Virus record (IMG/VR): IMGVR_UViG_3300012920_000099
Coordinates: 1-38,053 of that record
Reading direction: 5' to 3' (one strand)
DNA from: a virus
Length of the DNA stretch: 38,053 bases
Below the pieces are notes generated by a model. The model searched no databases. It saw nothing but the letters and a program-made list of their open reading frames with translations, and was not told where the DNA came from. Both the position numbers and the translations under genes were made by a program. Below are positions 25,903 to 33,068 of this stretch, in pieces (the first letter of the stretch is position 1; the number at the start of each line of letters is the position of its first letter).

Positions 25903-27795
25903 ATGGAAGAAGATAACAAAGGCAACGGTAAAGAACCTTTAGGTAAGAAAGGTATATCGGATTTAATCGCTTTAATGGAAGCGAATAATAAATCAACTCA
26001 AAAGATAGAAGTTGACGGTCGTAATACACGTAGGCATTTACTTGAATCTAAAAAGACTCAAGAACAATTACTACAATTACAAAAGCGTGTTGCCTTTGGG
26101 TTTGATAATTTCAGTGATGTAATGAACCAAGGTAGTCTTCAAGAGAAAGAAGATTCCATGGACCGTGCTACAATCTTTGAAGAAATCAGAGATGCTATTA
26201 GAGATTTACCACAAGCAACTGGTAAAGCCACAGTAGAAGCAGACAATAAAGGTGGACCACTAGGTAAGTTTGGTGGTATACTTGCTGGAGCAGGTATTGC
26301 TGCTGCAGGTCTAGGCGTTGGTATTGGTCTGATATTTATGTCAGCACCAAAACTAATTAAAGCCTTTGAGGATATGGATGTAGAAAAGATAAAAACAAAT
26401 GTCACTACATTATTATCCATTAATGATGAAGTCGAAAAGACTGGTGGAAATATGTTTGCTGAAGGTGGAAAATTCTTCGTAACCATGGCTGCACTTGGAG
26501 CAGGTTTAGGTATATTTGCTGTAGGTGGAGCTGCTGCAGCAGCCGCACAAAAATTCCAAGGGGATGATTTTGCCTCAGATATTAAAAAGAATGTTGCAAC
26601 ACTATTATCCATTGCTGAATTAAATACAGAAGATAGTACAGCAGTTATGGGTACCCTATCGAAAATAGGTGGGGGTTTAGTTGCTTTTGGTATAGGTTCA
26701 TTTTTTGCAAATGCTTCATCAGATGAGCAGGCTCAAGAAGTTAAAAAGTCTGTAGGAACATACTTATCAATAGCTAACATAGAAGACGCATCAATATCTT
26801 CTGCTGATACGGTTATGGGAATGTTAGCCAGGATTGGCGGAGGCTTAGTTGCTTTTGGTATTGGTTCACTCTTTGCAAATGCTGCTAGTGCTGAACAAGC
26901 CTTAGCTGTAAAAACAAGTGTAGGTCATTATTTATCTATATCTGAGGACCCTAATTCTGACCCTGCAAAGATGGAGAATACTGTCAATGCTTTAAAATCA
27001 TTAGGTGGTGGATTAGTTGGATTCGGAGTAGGTTCATTTTTCGCAAATGCTTCAGGTGAAGGCCAAGGATTAGCTATTAAAAACACTGTCACTGAATTAC
27101 TTTCAATTGGTGGCTCTGGTGATATAGATAAGATTGACGAAACTGTTCTTGCTCTATCAGCATTAGGTGCAGGGCTTGCTGCATTTGGTACAGGTTCATT
27201 TGTAGGAGCATTAACAGGTGCGGCTTCAGATGCTATAAACTTTTTAAGAGGAAAGAAATCACCAATCGAAGCAGCTATTAATCTTGGTGAGAATGCTGAT
27301 ACAGTTAAAGCAGGTACAGAAGCCTTTACTGAATTTGGTGAGGCACTAGATAGTTTTGGTAATATATCTGTAGACTTTGATGCTGAAGAATTTGCTAAAA
27401 GTTTACAAGCAGCTACATCAACACTAGAGGCTGCAATTATTGGTGGTGAAGTTGGTGGGTTCTTAGGAATTGGTGATACAGAATTTGTAGGACTCAAAAA
27501 TATAGAAAGTGATATAAACCAATCGGTTGCTGTAATACAAAGATTAAGAGATGTGTTAGCTTTAGAGTCAGATGGTGGTGGTACTATGACACCAGGTACA
27601 CCAGGTGGTAATGTTGATGGAATGATGGTACAAAATCTATCAGCTGAAAATGCAATATTAAGAATACCTAATCAAGGTGGTGGCGGAGGTACATCTGTAG
27701 TCACTGGTGGTAACACTTCAAGTAGTACATCTAATGTGGTAATCAATCAGGCTAACCCTGATATGGCTTCTGGTTCAGAAGCATCCCCAAGATAA
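25903..27795 (+). CDS. 29: Tape measure-like protein (gp29 position), 630 aa
   Basis: Last gene of the plus-strand operon, after the chaperone pair, as T4 gp29 (590 aa) relates to gp26/gp51. The N-terminal 110 residues are charged and coiled. From about 125 on there are six tandem units of about 50-75 residues, each with a Gly-rich hydrophobic helix and a 'VKxxVxxLLSI' ending, for example 'IGGGLVAFGIGSFFANASS', 'IGGGLVAFGIGSLFANAAS' and 'LGGGLVGFGVGSFFANASG'. The tail is Gly/Ser-rich. Hydrophobic repeats suit a protein stored in the tube and released into the host membrane. Length would predict a tail near T4 length. No ribosome site is visible. Confidence 0.78.
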   Translation: MEEDNKGNGKEPLGKKGISDLIALMEANNKSTQKIEVDGRNTRRHLLESKKTQEQLLQLQKRVAFGFDNFSDVMNQGSLQEKEDSMDRATIFEEIRDAIRDLPQATGKATVEADNKGGPLGKFGGILAGAGIAAAGLGVGIGLIFMSAPKLIKAFEDMDVEKIKTNVTTLLSINDEVEKTGGNMFAEGGKFFVTMAALGAGLGIFAVGGAAAAAAQKFQGDDFASDIKKNVATLLSIAELNTEDSTAVMGTLSKIGGGLVAFGIGSFFANASSDEQAQEVKKSVGTYLSIANIEDASISSADTVMGMLARIGGGLVAFGIGSLFANAASAEQALAVKTSVGHYLSISEDPNSDPAKMENTVNALKSLGGGLVGFGVGSFFANASGEGQGLAIKNTVTELLSIGGSGDIDKIDETVLALSALGAGLAAFGTGSFVGALTGAASDAINFLRGKKSPIEAAINLGENADTVKAGTEAFTEFGEALDSFGNISVDFDAEEFAKSLQAATSTLEAAIIGGEVGGFLGIGDTEFVGLKNIESDINQSVAVIQRLRDVLALESDGGGTMTPGTPGGNVDGMMVQNLSAENAILRIPNQGGGGGTSVVTGGNTSSSTSNVVINQANPDMASGSEASPR

Positions 27796-27818
27796 AAAAA
27801 AGGAGGGTTTCCCCTCCT
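27794..27818 (-). terminator. Rho-independent terminator between converging operons
   Basis: A perfect 7-bp stem AGGAGGG/CCCTCCT with loop TTTC. On the minus strand it is followed by about seven T's, giving a canonical terminator for the gp32 transcript. On the plus strand it is followed only by CTTTCC, so it may also slow the tape-measure transcript. Confidence 0.85.
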
Positions 27819-27871
27819 CTTTCCGACCCTCGCTCTAAGCGTATCATGCAGGTCTTGCCCTCGTCAGGACT
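27819..27871 (-). other. GC-rich structured 3' leader between gp32 stop and terminator
   Basis: About 50 bases, much richer in G+C than surroundings. It includes the hairpin CGCT-CTA-AGCG (27831-27841) flanked by GACC/GGTC complementarity on the minus strand. It contains CTGACGAG, which resembles part of a hammerhead core, but the required GAAA segment is not in place. Probably a stable 3' end of the gp32 mRNA. Confidence 0.4.
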
Positions 27872-28771
27872 CTAGCTTTCTTGAGCTAACTTAGCAAAAT
27901 AACTGAGCGTATCTTCTTCCTCTCTTTCCGAGGACGCCTCAGATACGGGTTCAGCCGTCGCTATATCAGGAGCAGGTGAAGTTGGTGCAGTTTCTACAAA
28001 GGAACTTTCCATTGCATCACCACCATCAATACCTAATACTCTATTTAACTTAGCTTTAAGCTCATCATAAGATTTGTAGTTCTCTGGTTTAGTGAACTCT
28101 GATAGAGAATATAGTTTTTCATATACCTCTGTCAGTCTTGTTTCATCAGAATCAAATAATGCAGAGGGTTTAGCAAACTCTGATTTATCATAGTTAACCC
28201 AGCCTTCTACTTTTCTGATTTTAATTTTAAAGTCGGCACCTTCCCAAAAATCAAATGGATTTACTGGTTCTTCATCTTGGAATTGTGGTTGCATAACATC
28301 CATAATTTTATCGAAGATTTTTTTACCAAATTGATATAGGAATACCTTTCCTTCATTTTGTGGATTGTCAGGGTCAGATATAACAAGAACATTACTTACA
28401 TAATGTAGTCTTCTTTTTCTATCCCTAGCAGTTGCTTTATCCTCATCTCTACCAGTATTCCATAGTACAGAGTTAGACTCTGATACAGGGTCAGGTTGTC
28501 CAATGGACGTTAATGAGTTTTCTATATACCATAGACCAGTAGGACCCTTGAACCCATGGTCCCAATACCTTACCCAAGGAAGGTCCTCACCTTCTTTTGC
28601 TGGCAAGAATCGAACCACGGCATAACCGTTTCCTGCTTTATCTCTAGTAGGTTTCCAAAAACGATCATCTACATAAGATGTTGTTTCTGCTTTTGTGGAT
28701 ACAGCTTCTGCTGCTTTTACGAGTTGGTCGATTGACGAGCCTCGCATACTCTTTAGATTTTCTAATGACAT
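27872..28771 (-). CDS. 32: Single-stranded DNA-binding protein gp32 lacking the zinc site, 299 aa
   Basis: gp32 coats ssDNA in replication, recombination and repair. The N-terminal basic helix for cooperativity (MSLENLKSMRGSSIDQLVKA) and core 'FWKPTRDKAGNGYAVVRFLP', 'DLPWVRYWDHGFKGPTGLWY', 'NVLVISDPDNPQNEGKVFLY' and 'EPVNPFDFWEGADFKIKI' are present. The acidic C-terminal tail (EREEEDTLSYFAKLAQES) is the partner-binding end. T4 gp32 holds zinc with one His and three Cys. This protein has no cysteine at all, so the zinc finger is lost. It lies beside gp59 and gp33 as in T4. CGGAG precedes the ATG and a host-type promoter lies at 28837-28865. Confidence 0.95.
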   Translation of the reverse strand: MSLENLKSMRGSSIDQLVKAAEAVSTKAETTSYVDDRFWKPTRDKAGNGYAVVRFLPAKEGEDLPWVRYWDHGFKGPTGLWYIENSLTSIGQPDPVSESNSVLWNTGRDEDKATARDRKRRLHYVSNVLVISDPDNPQNEGKVFLYQFGKKIFDKIMDVMQPQFQDEEPVNPFDFWEGADFKIKIRKVEGWVNYDKSEFAKPSALFDSDETRLTEVYEKLYSLSEFTKPENYKSYDELKAKLNRVLGIDGGDAMESSFVETAPTSPAPDIATAEPVSEASSEREEEDTLSYFAKLAQES

Positions 28772-28836
28772 TTTATTCTCCGTATGTACATTGTGTTTAC
28801 TGAATTATCCACTTTATTCATAATATAATATACTAT

Positions 28837-28865
28837 ATTATACCATAGTATTAGGTATTTGTAAA
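28837..28865 (-). promoter_or_regulatory. Host-type promoter for gp32
   Basis: Minus strand TTTACA, 17-bp spacer, TATAAT preceded by TGG (extended -10). The -35 lies inside the end of gp59, so gp32 can be made independently of the upstream operon. Confidence 0.75.
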
Positions 28866-29441
28866 GGTCTTTTTTAATAAATTTATACATTTACTTTTAT
28901 CGAACTTTACGAAAGGTTTATATTTTATAATCTTTCTATAGATATCAGGCCAAATAATTGTCTCTGTTATCTTAGAGTTCTCACGTTCCATAAACCCAGT
29001 TATTGAGTCCAAGATTACAATTGTTTCTAACTCAATCTCATCTTGTAACCAAAACTTTATAACGAAAGGATGTTCATTATCTTTCGCTTCTAATAAAGAA
29101 TCAAAATCAGAATTACTTTCGTATAGTTTATTTATATCATTCTGAAATTGATAAGTTATAGATTCCATTATCTTCTTATGTTTCTGATAGTGTCTATCGC
29201 CTTCATCATTGACCATATCACCAACATACTTCATATCATTCTTAAAGTTTGAAACATAAAACTCAAGAATATCTTTTTCATAAGTCTTTGCTATCTTTGC
29301 AAAAAAGTATTTATCTTTTCTTTTAAAAAAGGATTGTGGTTTTACTGTAGTCTTAAAGTTATATTTAATGGCATCATAGTTACTTTCAAAATGTAACTTT
29401 AAAGCATTATATAATTTATAAGAATCATAAGGGTCCATCAT
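28851..29441 (-). CDS. 59: Helicase loader gp59, 196 aa
   Basis: gp59 loads the replicative helicase gp41 onto gp32-coated forks. Residues 8-50 match the T4 protein closely in pattern: 'YKLYNALKLHFESNYDAIKY' then 'KRKDKYFFAKIAKTYEKDIL' (T4 has YKLYLMIKQHMNGKYDVIKYN and RRDKYFFQKLSEKY). 'FQNDINKLYE' and 'LETIVILDSITGF' continue the alignment. Length is close to T4 (217 aa). It lies directly upstream of gp32, as in T4. The start overlaps the stop of the small membrane gene. Confidence 0.93.
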   Translation of the reverse strand: MMDPYDSYKLYNALKLHFESNYDAIKYNFKTTVKPQSFFKRKDKYFFAKIAKTYEKDILEFYVSNFKNDMKYVGDMVNDEGDRHYQKHKKIMESITYQFQNDINKLYESNSDFDSLLEAKDNEHPFVIKFWLQDEIELETIVILDSITGFMERENSKITETIIWPDIYRKIIKYKPFVKFDKSKCINLLKKTFTNT

Positions 29442-29650
29442 AACTTAATAGCCAACAATAAAAATATTGCCATAAGTGTTATGTTTGCAAATAACATTAA
29501 TAATCCTAAGATAGTATGGTACCATATCCATCTAGTCTTGTAAGCATTATTAATAGTTAAGTCATCTGGATCCGGGTCTTTCCAAACATCTTGGTCTGGA
29601 TTTTGGTCCCACAAAACTTTTCTAATTTTTTTAACTAAATTTTGTGCCAC
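29438..29650 (-). CDS. Small membrane protein, 70 aa, GTG start
   Basis: A basic N-terminus (AQNLVKKIRKVLWDQNPDQD) rich in Asp/Pro, then one or two transmembrane segments in 'RWIWYHTILGLLMLFANITL' and 'MAIFLLLAIKL'. The start codon is GTG, with AAGGAG somewhat far upstream. It sits between gp33 and gp59 and overlaps the gp59 start (ATGA). Function not recognised. Confidence 0.65.
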   Translation of the reverse strand: MAQNLVKKIRKVLWDQNPDQDVWKDPDPDDLTINNAYKTRWIWYHTILGLLMLFANITLMAIFLLLAIKL

Positions 29651-29667
29651 TATTTTCTTTCTTCTCC

Positions 29668-29907
29668 TTAGAGTGGTAATTTATTTCCTTTCTTTGCTCT
29701 AATTAAATTTAGATTAGAAGCTTCTTCCTCAATCTTTTGTTTCAAAGAATCAGTTAAAAGCTTTTTCATATTACGATAATCTACACCACGTTCAGCAACC
29801 ACATAAGTTGCTGCATCAATGTAAGACATCTTTTCTTTTGCGACAAGATTCTCTACAGCAGTAGAGAACCTTTTCTTTGTCATAATTTTTTCTTTAATTG
29901 TTTCCAT
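29668..29907 (-). CDS. 33: Late transcription coactivator gp33-like, 79 aa
   Basis: gp33 bridges the host RNA polymerase beta flap and the sliding clamp for late transcription at TATAAATA promoters. Short marine versions have 'MSYIDAATYVVAERGVD' and an 'EEEASNLNLIRAKKG' helix with the hydrophobic end LPL, as here. Position next to gp59/gp32 matches T4 (33-59-32). The first ATG (29907) overlaps the peroxiredoxin stop. A second ATG at 29883 (MTKKRFSTAVENL) gives 71 aa and may be the true start. T4 gp33 is 112 aa. Confidence 0.78.
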   Translation of the reverse strand: METIKEKIMTKKRFSTAVENLVAKEKMSYIDAATYVVAERGVDYRNMKKLLTDSLKQKIEEEASNLNLIRAKKGNKLPL

Positions 29908-30382
29908 CTGGATTTTTTAAATAATTTAATACTTTAGCTGGTGATGAGTTTTCATAGGGATCTATTTCGCAATCATCTTGGAATCCATCTTCAGCCATTA
30001 TAGTTTCTACATTGCCATCATCAATAACAGCAGCATATCTCCATGACCTCATACCGAATCCTAAGTTATCTTTTTTGACAAGCATACCCATTCTACGTGT
30101 AAACTCTCCTGAACCATCAGCTAGGTATTTTACTTTCTCTACATTTAATCCATCAAACCATGCTTTCATAACAAAGCCATCATTTACTGATACACAATAT
30201 ATTTCATGTATCTGATGACTAAGTATCTCATCATAGTATTCATCAAAAGATGGTACTTGCTTAGTACTACATGTTGGTGTAAAAGCACCAGGTAGTCCAA
30301 ACACTACAACTCTTTTTCCTGTAAAGATTTCATCACCAGTAATAGATTCCTCTGGTAAATTTTTAAATAATATATCTTTCAT
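29894..30382 (-). CDS. Peroxiredoxin, Prx5/glutaredoxin-dependent type, 162 aa
   Basis: It reduces peroxides through the peroxidatic cysteine C38 in 'GLPGAFTPTCSTKQVPSF', with T35 and R115 (SWRYAAVIDDG) completing the active-site triad. C63 and C138 are candidate resolving cysteines; if neither serves, it is a one-Cys enzyme reduced by glutaredoxin. Length and the C-terminal 'GFQDDCEIDPYENSSPAKVL' fit the Prx5 class. It has no signal peptide, so it acts in the cytoplasm. It is an auxiliary metabolic gene between gp33 and a phage core gene, with TAATG overlap to the upstream gene. Likely role: protection of the infected cell from oxidative stress (inference). Confidence 0.9.
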   Translation of the reverse strand: MKDILFKNLPEESITGDEIFTGKRVVVFGLPGAFTPTCSTKQVPSFDEYYDEILSHQIHEIYCVSVNDGFVMKAWFDGLNVEKVKYLADGSGEFTRRMGMLVKKDNLGFGMRSWRYAAVIDDGNVETIMAEDGFQDDCEIDPYENSSPAKVLNYLKNPDGNN

Positions 30383-31521
30383 TACATTACCCTCATTATA
30401 ATACAGTCCTTGTTAATTCGTCCTGTAGGTTTAGTTATTTTTGTCGTAAAGCTATTCCATATCTTATCAATCTGAAGTTCCGTTCTATTAAGAATATCTG
30501 GAAGTACTTCATCAGGTTTCCTGACTGTAGCTTGACGACTTGCCTCATCAAAGTTTTTAATCGATGTCCCTGATATTTCAATACCATCAATAGAGGAACA
30601 TACATACTCAATAAGCTTTCTAGTTTTACGATTATATATGTACACTTTATTTTTTCCTGGTACAAGGATAGGATTAATTGACGTAAGTTTAGATTCAATA
30701 TCTTCTTGACAATATTGAAGCTTCGAAACTTGCGCATCTGATGTTCTTCTTTTTCTAAGTCTTGGTGTTCTTTGGGATTTAAACGAATCTCTTAATCTAT
30801 CTAGGTCAGCAAATACATCATCAAATTGTTTTATCATTTTACGTTTTTCTGGTTTTGACATATGTGAATATGCTTCCACACATTGTTCACATGTTTTGTT
30901 ATATGCTTCAGTTATATTCTTGTAATCCATCATGAGCATATCTTTAAATATTTTGATGGAATTACTCTTTAGTCCATGTAACTTAAATCTATTATAAGCT
31001 CCAAACTTTTGAGTATAGTTACCATCAAACCAGCCTTCAACGATTACTTCGTCCCAGTCAGCATATATAGTATCCATGACTTTAGCTTTAGTTCTTTCTT
31101 GTGGACTAATTACTGGAGGTTTCGGTTTCTGTGATTCTTCTTTTTTAATTAATGAACCTTGCCTTTCAAACTCTCTAAGCTTTTCTTCTAGTTCATTCCA
31201 TCTATAAGTACCTGTTCCAACAGGCCAACCAGAAAATACCATTGATACAATTTTATGTAAAGGTCTTAACCTCCACTTTTCTATTTTCTTAATATTAGCT
31301 AATTCTTTTTTAGAAAAATTTAGATGTAATGTACAATACTTAAGTACTGACTCTTCAGCCTTTTTATTATTTTGATTATAATAATACCAATATGTACCTC
31401 TTCTCCATTCAGTTTCCATTTCCTTAGGGTCAGTAGGTATTGGATTATGTTCTCCATAACTTGGTTTAGGTCCAAGAAACTTATCATCTAAAGTTGGTCC
31501 TCTTTTTTTTCTTTTAGCCAT
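30382..31521 (-). CDS. Conserved T4-like phage hypothetical protein, 379 aa
   Basis: I chose the ATG at 31521 (MAKRKKRGPTLDDKF) because AAGGAG lies just before it; the ATG at 31536 has no ribosome site. The protein is basic and helical. 'YYNQNNKKAEESVLKYCTLH' and 'LRPLHKIVSMVFSGWPVGTG' are followed by a DNA/RNA-binding-like basic stretch 'RTPRLRKRRTSDAQVSKLQY' and a C-terminal 'NKVYIYNRKTRKLIEYVCSS' beta part. It looks like a conserved replication-region protein in marine T4-like phages, but I cannot name a function. Its ribosome site is exactly complementary over ten bases to the loop of the hairpin directly upstream, so translation may be controlled by it. Confidence 0.75.
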   Translation of the reverse strand: MAKRKKRGPTLDDKFLGPKPSYGEHNPIPTDPKEMETEWRRGTYWYYYNQNNKKAEESVLKYCTLHLNFSKKELANIKKIEKWRLRPLHKIVSMVFSGWPVGTGTYRWNELEEKLREFERQGSLIKKEESQKPKPPVISPQERTKAKVMDTIYADWDEVIVEGWFDGNYTQKFGAYNRFKLHGLKSNSIKIFKDMLMMDYKNITEAYNKTCEQCVEAYSHMSKPEKRKMIKQFDDVFADLDRLRDSFKSQRTPRLRKRRTSDAQVSKLQYCQEDIESKLTSINPILVPGKNKVYIYNRKTRKLIEYVCSSIDGIEISGTSIKNFDEASRQATVRKPDEVLPDILNRTELQIDKIWNSFTTKITKPTGRINKDCIIMRVM

Positions 31522-31544
31522 ATTTCTCCTTATCATTTAAAAGC

Positions 31545-31597
31545 GTGGCCAGGGCCGTCTGAGATTGATAAGGAGTTCGACGACGGACCCTAACCAC
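31545..31597 (-). ncRNA. GC-rich hairpin with anti-Shine-Dalgarno loop (candidate regulatory RNA)
   Basis: On the minus strand, 31594-31597/31545-31548 (GTGG/CCAC), UU/GG wobbles, AGGG/CCCU and CCGUC/GACGG form a 15-bp stem with one bulge and a 22-base loop. The two wobble positions pair only in the minus-strand RNA (C/A mismatches on the plus strand). The loop contains AACTCCTTATCAAT. TGATAAGGAG recurs 10 bases past the stem as the ribosome site of the 379-aa gene, which is the exact complement. The stem is followed by GCTTTTAA, so it could also terminate transcription. Confidence 0.6.
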
Positions 31598-31601
31598 TAA
31601 A

Positions 31602-31796
31602 CTAATTTTTAACTCCTGATACAAAATTCTCTGCTGCACTCTCTGCGTATGCTTCACTATGTCCTTCATAAAATTCTCTTTTTATGAACTGACTATTTTC
31701 ATACATATCAATTCCCCAAACATTTCCATCACTGTTTAGTATTACATCTGCTCTACGATTTCCATCTACAAAAGTATGGTAGTTTTCTATGCTCAC
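31602..31796 (-). CDS. Hypothetical protein, 64 aa, GTG start
   Basis: A small soluble protein with 'DGNRRADVILNSDGNVWGID', a short beta-hairpin-like pattern, and a C-terminal acidic helix. GTG start at 31796 with GGAG eight bases upstream; it overlaps the preceding stop (GTGA). The stop lies four bases before the regulatory hairpin. Function unknown. Confidence 0.65.
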   Translation of the reverse strand: MSIENYHTFVDGNRRADVILNSDGNVWGIDMYENSQFIKREFYEGHSEAYAESAAENFVSGVKN

Positions 31797-31981
31797 GTAT
31801 TATCTCCATCTTTATATTCTAAATCTGATTTATCAAAAATCTTTCTCTTTTCTTTTCTTTCCCAAAACATTCTATGTGGTTTACCTGTTCTCATTTCTTG
31901 ATTCATAACTAAACCTACATATGCAAATAAAGCTGCACCAATTGTTAATCCTATTGCCAGTATTGTATTAAATATATCCAT
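31793..31981 (-). CDS. Small single-pass membrane protein, 62 aa
   Basis: The start is taken at ATG 31981 (MDIFNTILAIGLTIG), because the longer reading from 32044 overlaps another small gene in a different frame and adds an unlikely N-terminus. One transmembrane helix spans about residues 5-25 and is followed by a strongly basic cytoplasmic tail 'MFWERKEKRKIFDKSDLE'. TAATG overlap with the upstream 41-aa membrane peptide suggests that both are translated together. Confidence 0.6.
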   Translation of the reverse strand: MDIFNTILAIGLTIGAALFAYVGLVMNQEMRTGKPHRMFWERKEKRKIFDKSDLEYKDGDNT

Positions 31982-32106
31982 TACCCTAAATTCCCTTGCA
32001 TTACTAAAAGTAAAGCTATACCTAGTAAAAAAATTACAAGCCATTTAAATAAAACTCCTACTAAATTAAATAACCCTTTAAAGAAACTCGTTAAAAAATC
32101 CATCAT
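31981..32106 (-). CDS. Membrane peptide, 41 aa
   Basis: A short open frame beginning MMDFLTSFFKGLFNLVGVL and ending VMQGNLG. It is almost wholly hydrophobic with one or two helices and two lysines. It overlaps the upstream stop (ATGATG on TGA) and the downstream start (TAATG), so it fits the tightly packed operon without gaps. No ribosome site of its own. Function unknown; small phage inner-membrane peptides can be spanins, holins or signalling inhibitors, none supported here. Confidence 0.5.
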   Translation of the reverse strand: MMDFLTSFFKGLFNLVGVLFKWLVIFLLGIALLLVMQGNLG

Positions 32107-32477
32107 CTTCGCATTCTTGCTATATCTTTAGCGTGTTCTTTATCATCTTCAAATATTGGCACAGCATTTGATTTGTGCATAGTAGCAATACCAACTAGCT
32201 TTCTCTCACCAGTATATTGCATGGGTTCTTTTTTACCCATATGACTATTGCCTTTAGAAAAAGTACCATTCTTAATTTGTTGTTCCATCATAGATGGATA
32301 CTTTTCCTTAAACTCTCTTGCAGCCTTTAGCCTATCTAACTCTGCTTGGCTTGGCTTTATATTACCAGTACTTATAGGTGGCCTTTTCTTGGCAACTCTA
32401 TTAGCACAATGATTTTTTCTTTTTCTTCCTGTGTGGTCGTATCTCAACGAACCTGTGTAAAAACTTGTCATACCCAT
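32103..32477 (-). CDS. Conserved marine T4-like phage hypothetical, 124 aa
   Basis: A basic protein with an N-terminal 'FYTGSLRYDHTGRKRKNHCA' and a C-terminal 'GERKLVGIATMHKSNAVPIF' and 'HAKDIARMRR'. I recognise this as a recurrent protein of cyanophage-like myoviruses without assigned function. The start is either 32477 or 32471 (MTSFYTG). The -10 box of the promoter ends nine bases before the first ATG, so the message is essentially leaderless, and no Shine-Dalgarno sequence is seen. Confidence 0.7.
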   Translation of the reverse strand: MGMTSFYTGSLRYDHTGRKRKNHCANRVAKKRPPISTGNIKPSQAELDRLKAAREFKEKYPSMMEQQIKNGTFSKGNSHMGKKEPMQYTGERKLVGIATMHKSNAVPIFEDDKEHAKDIARMRR

Positions 32478-32485
32478 AATTATTT

Positions 32486-32514
32486 ATTATACCATAGTTA
32501 TTTGTAAATGTAAA
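32486..32514 (-). promoter_or_regulatory. Host-type promoter for the 32.5-27.9 kb operon
   Basis: Minus strand AACTATTTACA, 17-bp spacer, TGG-TATAAT. It lies in the only gap of this region (32477-32524). A TTTCA...TGAAA inverted repeat (32522-32541) overlaps the end of the upstream gene. Confidence 0.75.
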
Positions 32515-32523
32515 TAGTTAATT

Positions 32524-32790
32524 TCATAATTGTGAAATTTTTATTAATAACCTATCAACCTCTGGATCATTCAAATGACCAATTACATCATCAGTAATTT
32601 CAGTATCATAACAAATAGAACCTTCTGAATCTAACACAGCCAATTCCCAGAAGTTAGGTCCATTCTTTTTATAAGGACCACCATATGAACCATCATGGCA
32701 TATAACACTTGCACCATATCCATTTGGAAAATTATATACTTTTTGAATTCCACCATGATATCTATTTCTTTCTACTAAATATTTTTTCAT
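32524..32790 (-). CDS. Hypothetical protein, 88 aa
   Basis: Opens MKKYLVERNRYHGGIQKVYN, then 'FPNGYGASVICHDGSYGGPY' and an acidic C-terminus. Gly/Tyr-rich and probably beta. It overlaps the upstream gene by four bases (ATGA). It is related in style to the neighbouring small phage proteins that begin with a short beta region. Function unknown. Confidence 0.65.
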   Translation of the reverse strand: MKKYLVERNRYHGGIQKVYNFPNGYGASVICHDGSYGGPYKKNGPNFWELAVLDSEGSICYDTEITDDVIGHLNDPEVDRLLIKISQL

Positions 32791-33068
32791 TGACCACTCG
32801 CTTTACAATACGCATCTATTAAATCGTCACCCGATTTTGCAACTCCAAATGTACATACAGGTTTACCTTTTCTTTCTCTTGTAATAAGTCCACTGTTATA
32901 TTCTGTATCTGTGACTGTTCCATTCTTTATAATATCTTCTTTTGATTCATCAGTCTCATACCACATTGATGTTAGAGAATGTGAGTGAAGAGCTTTAATT
33001 CCTACTGCCCATTCTTCTGCTTCAAGCAAAAGCCTTTGCTTTGCTACCTTATTATCATACTGCCCCAT
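32787..33068 (-). CDS. Hypothetical protein, 93 aa
   Basis: A charged soluble protein with an N-terminal helix 'VAKQRLLLEAEEWAVGIKAL' followed by beta-like 'VCTFGVAKSGDDLIDAYCKA'. A strong ribosome site GGAGG lies within the end of the upstream gene, 10 bases before the ATG. Function unknown. Confidence 0.65.
   Translation of the reverse strand: MGQYDNKVAKQRLLLEAEEWAVGIKALHSHSLTSMWYETDESKEDIIKNGTVTDTEYNSGLITRERKGKPVCTFGVAKSGDDLIDAYCKASGQ

Noticed and set aside
27840-27880. Hammerhead ribozyme because of CTGACGAG
   Set aside because: No GAAA at the required place after a stem II and no cleavage-site stem; the resemblance is limited to one core segment.
29129-29136. TATAAATA late box inside gp59
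   Set aside because: It encodes Ile-Asn-Lys in mid-gene and does not precede a late gene.
31541-31600. Possible tRNA gene because of GTTCGA-like and CGAACTCC motifs
   Set aside because: Only about 53 bases between the paired ends, no D-arm or anticodon arm of proper size, and the pairing forms a single long stem.
31982-32044. N-terminal extension of the 31.8 kb membrane protein beginning MACNFFTRYSF
   Set aside because: It overlaps the 41-aa membrane frame, has no ribosome site, and the shorter form starts cleanly with a transmembrane helix.
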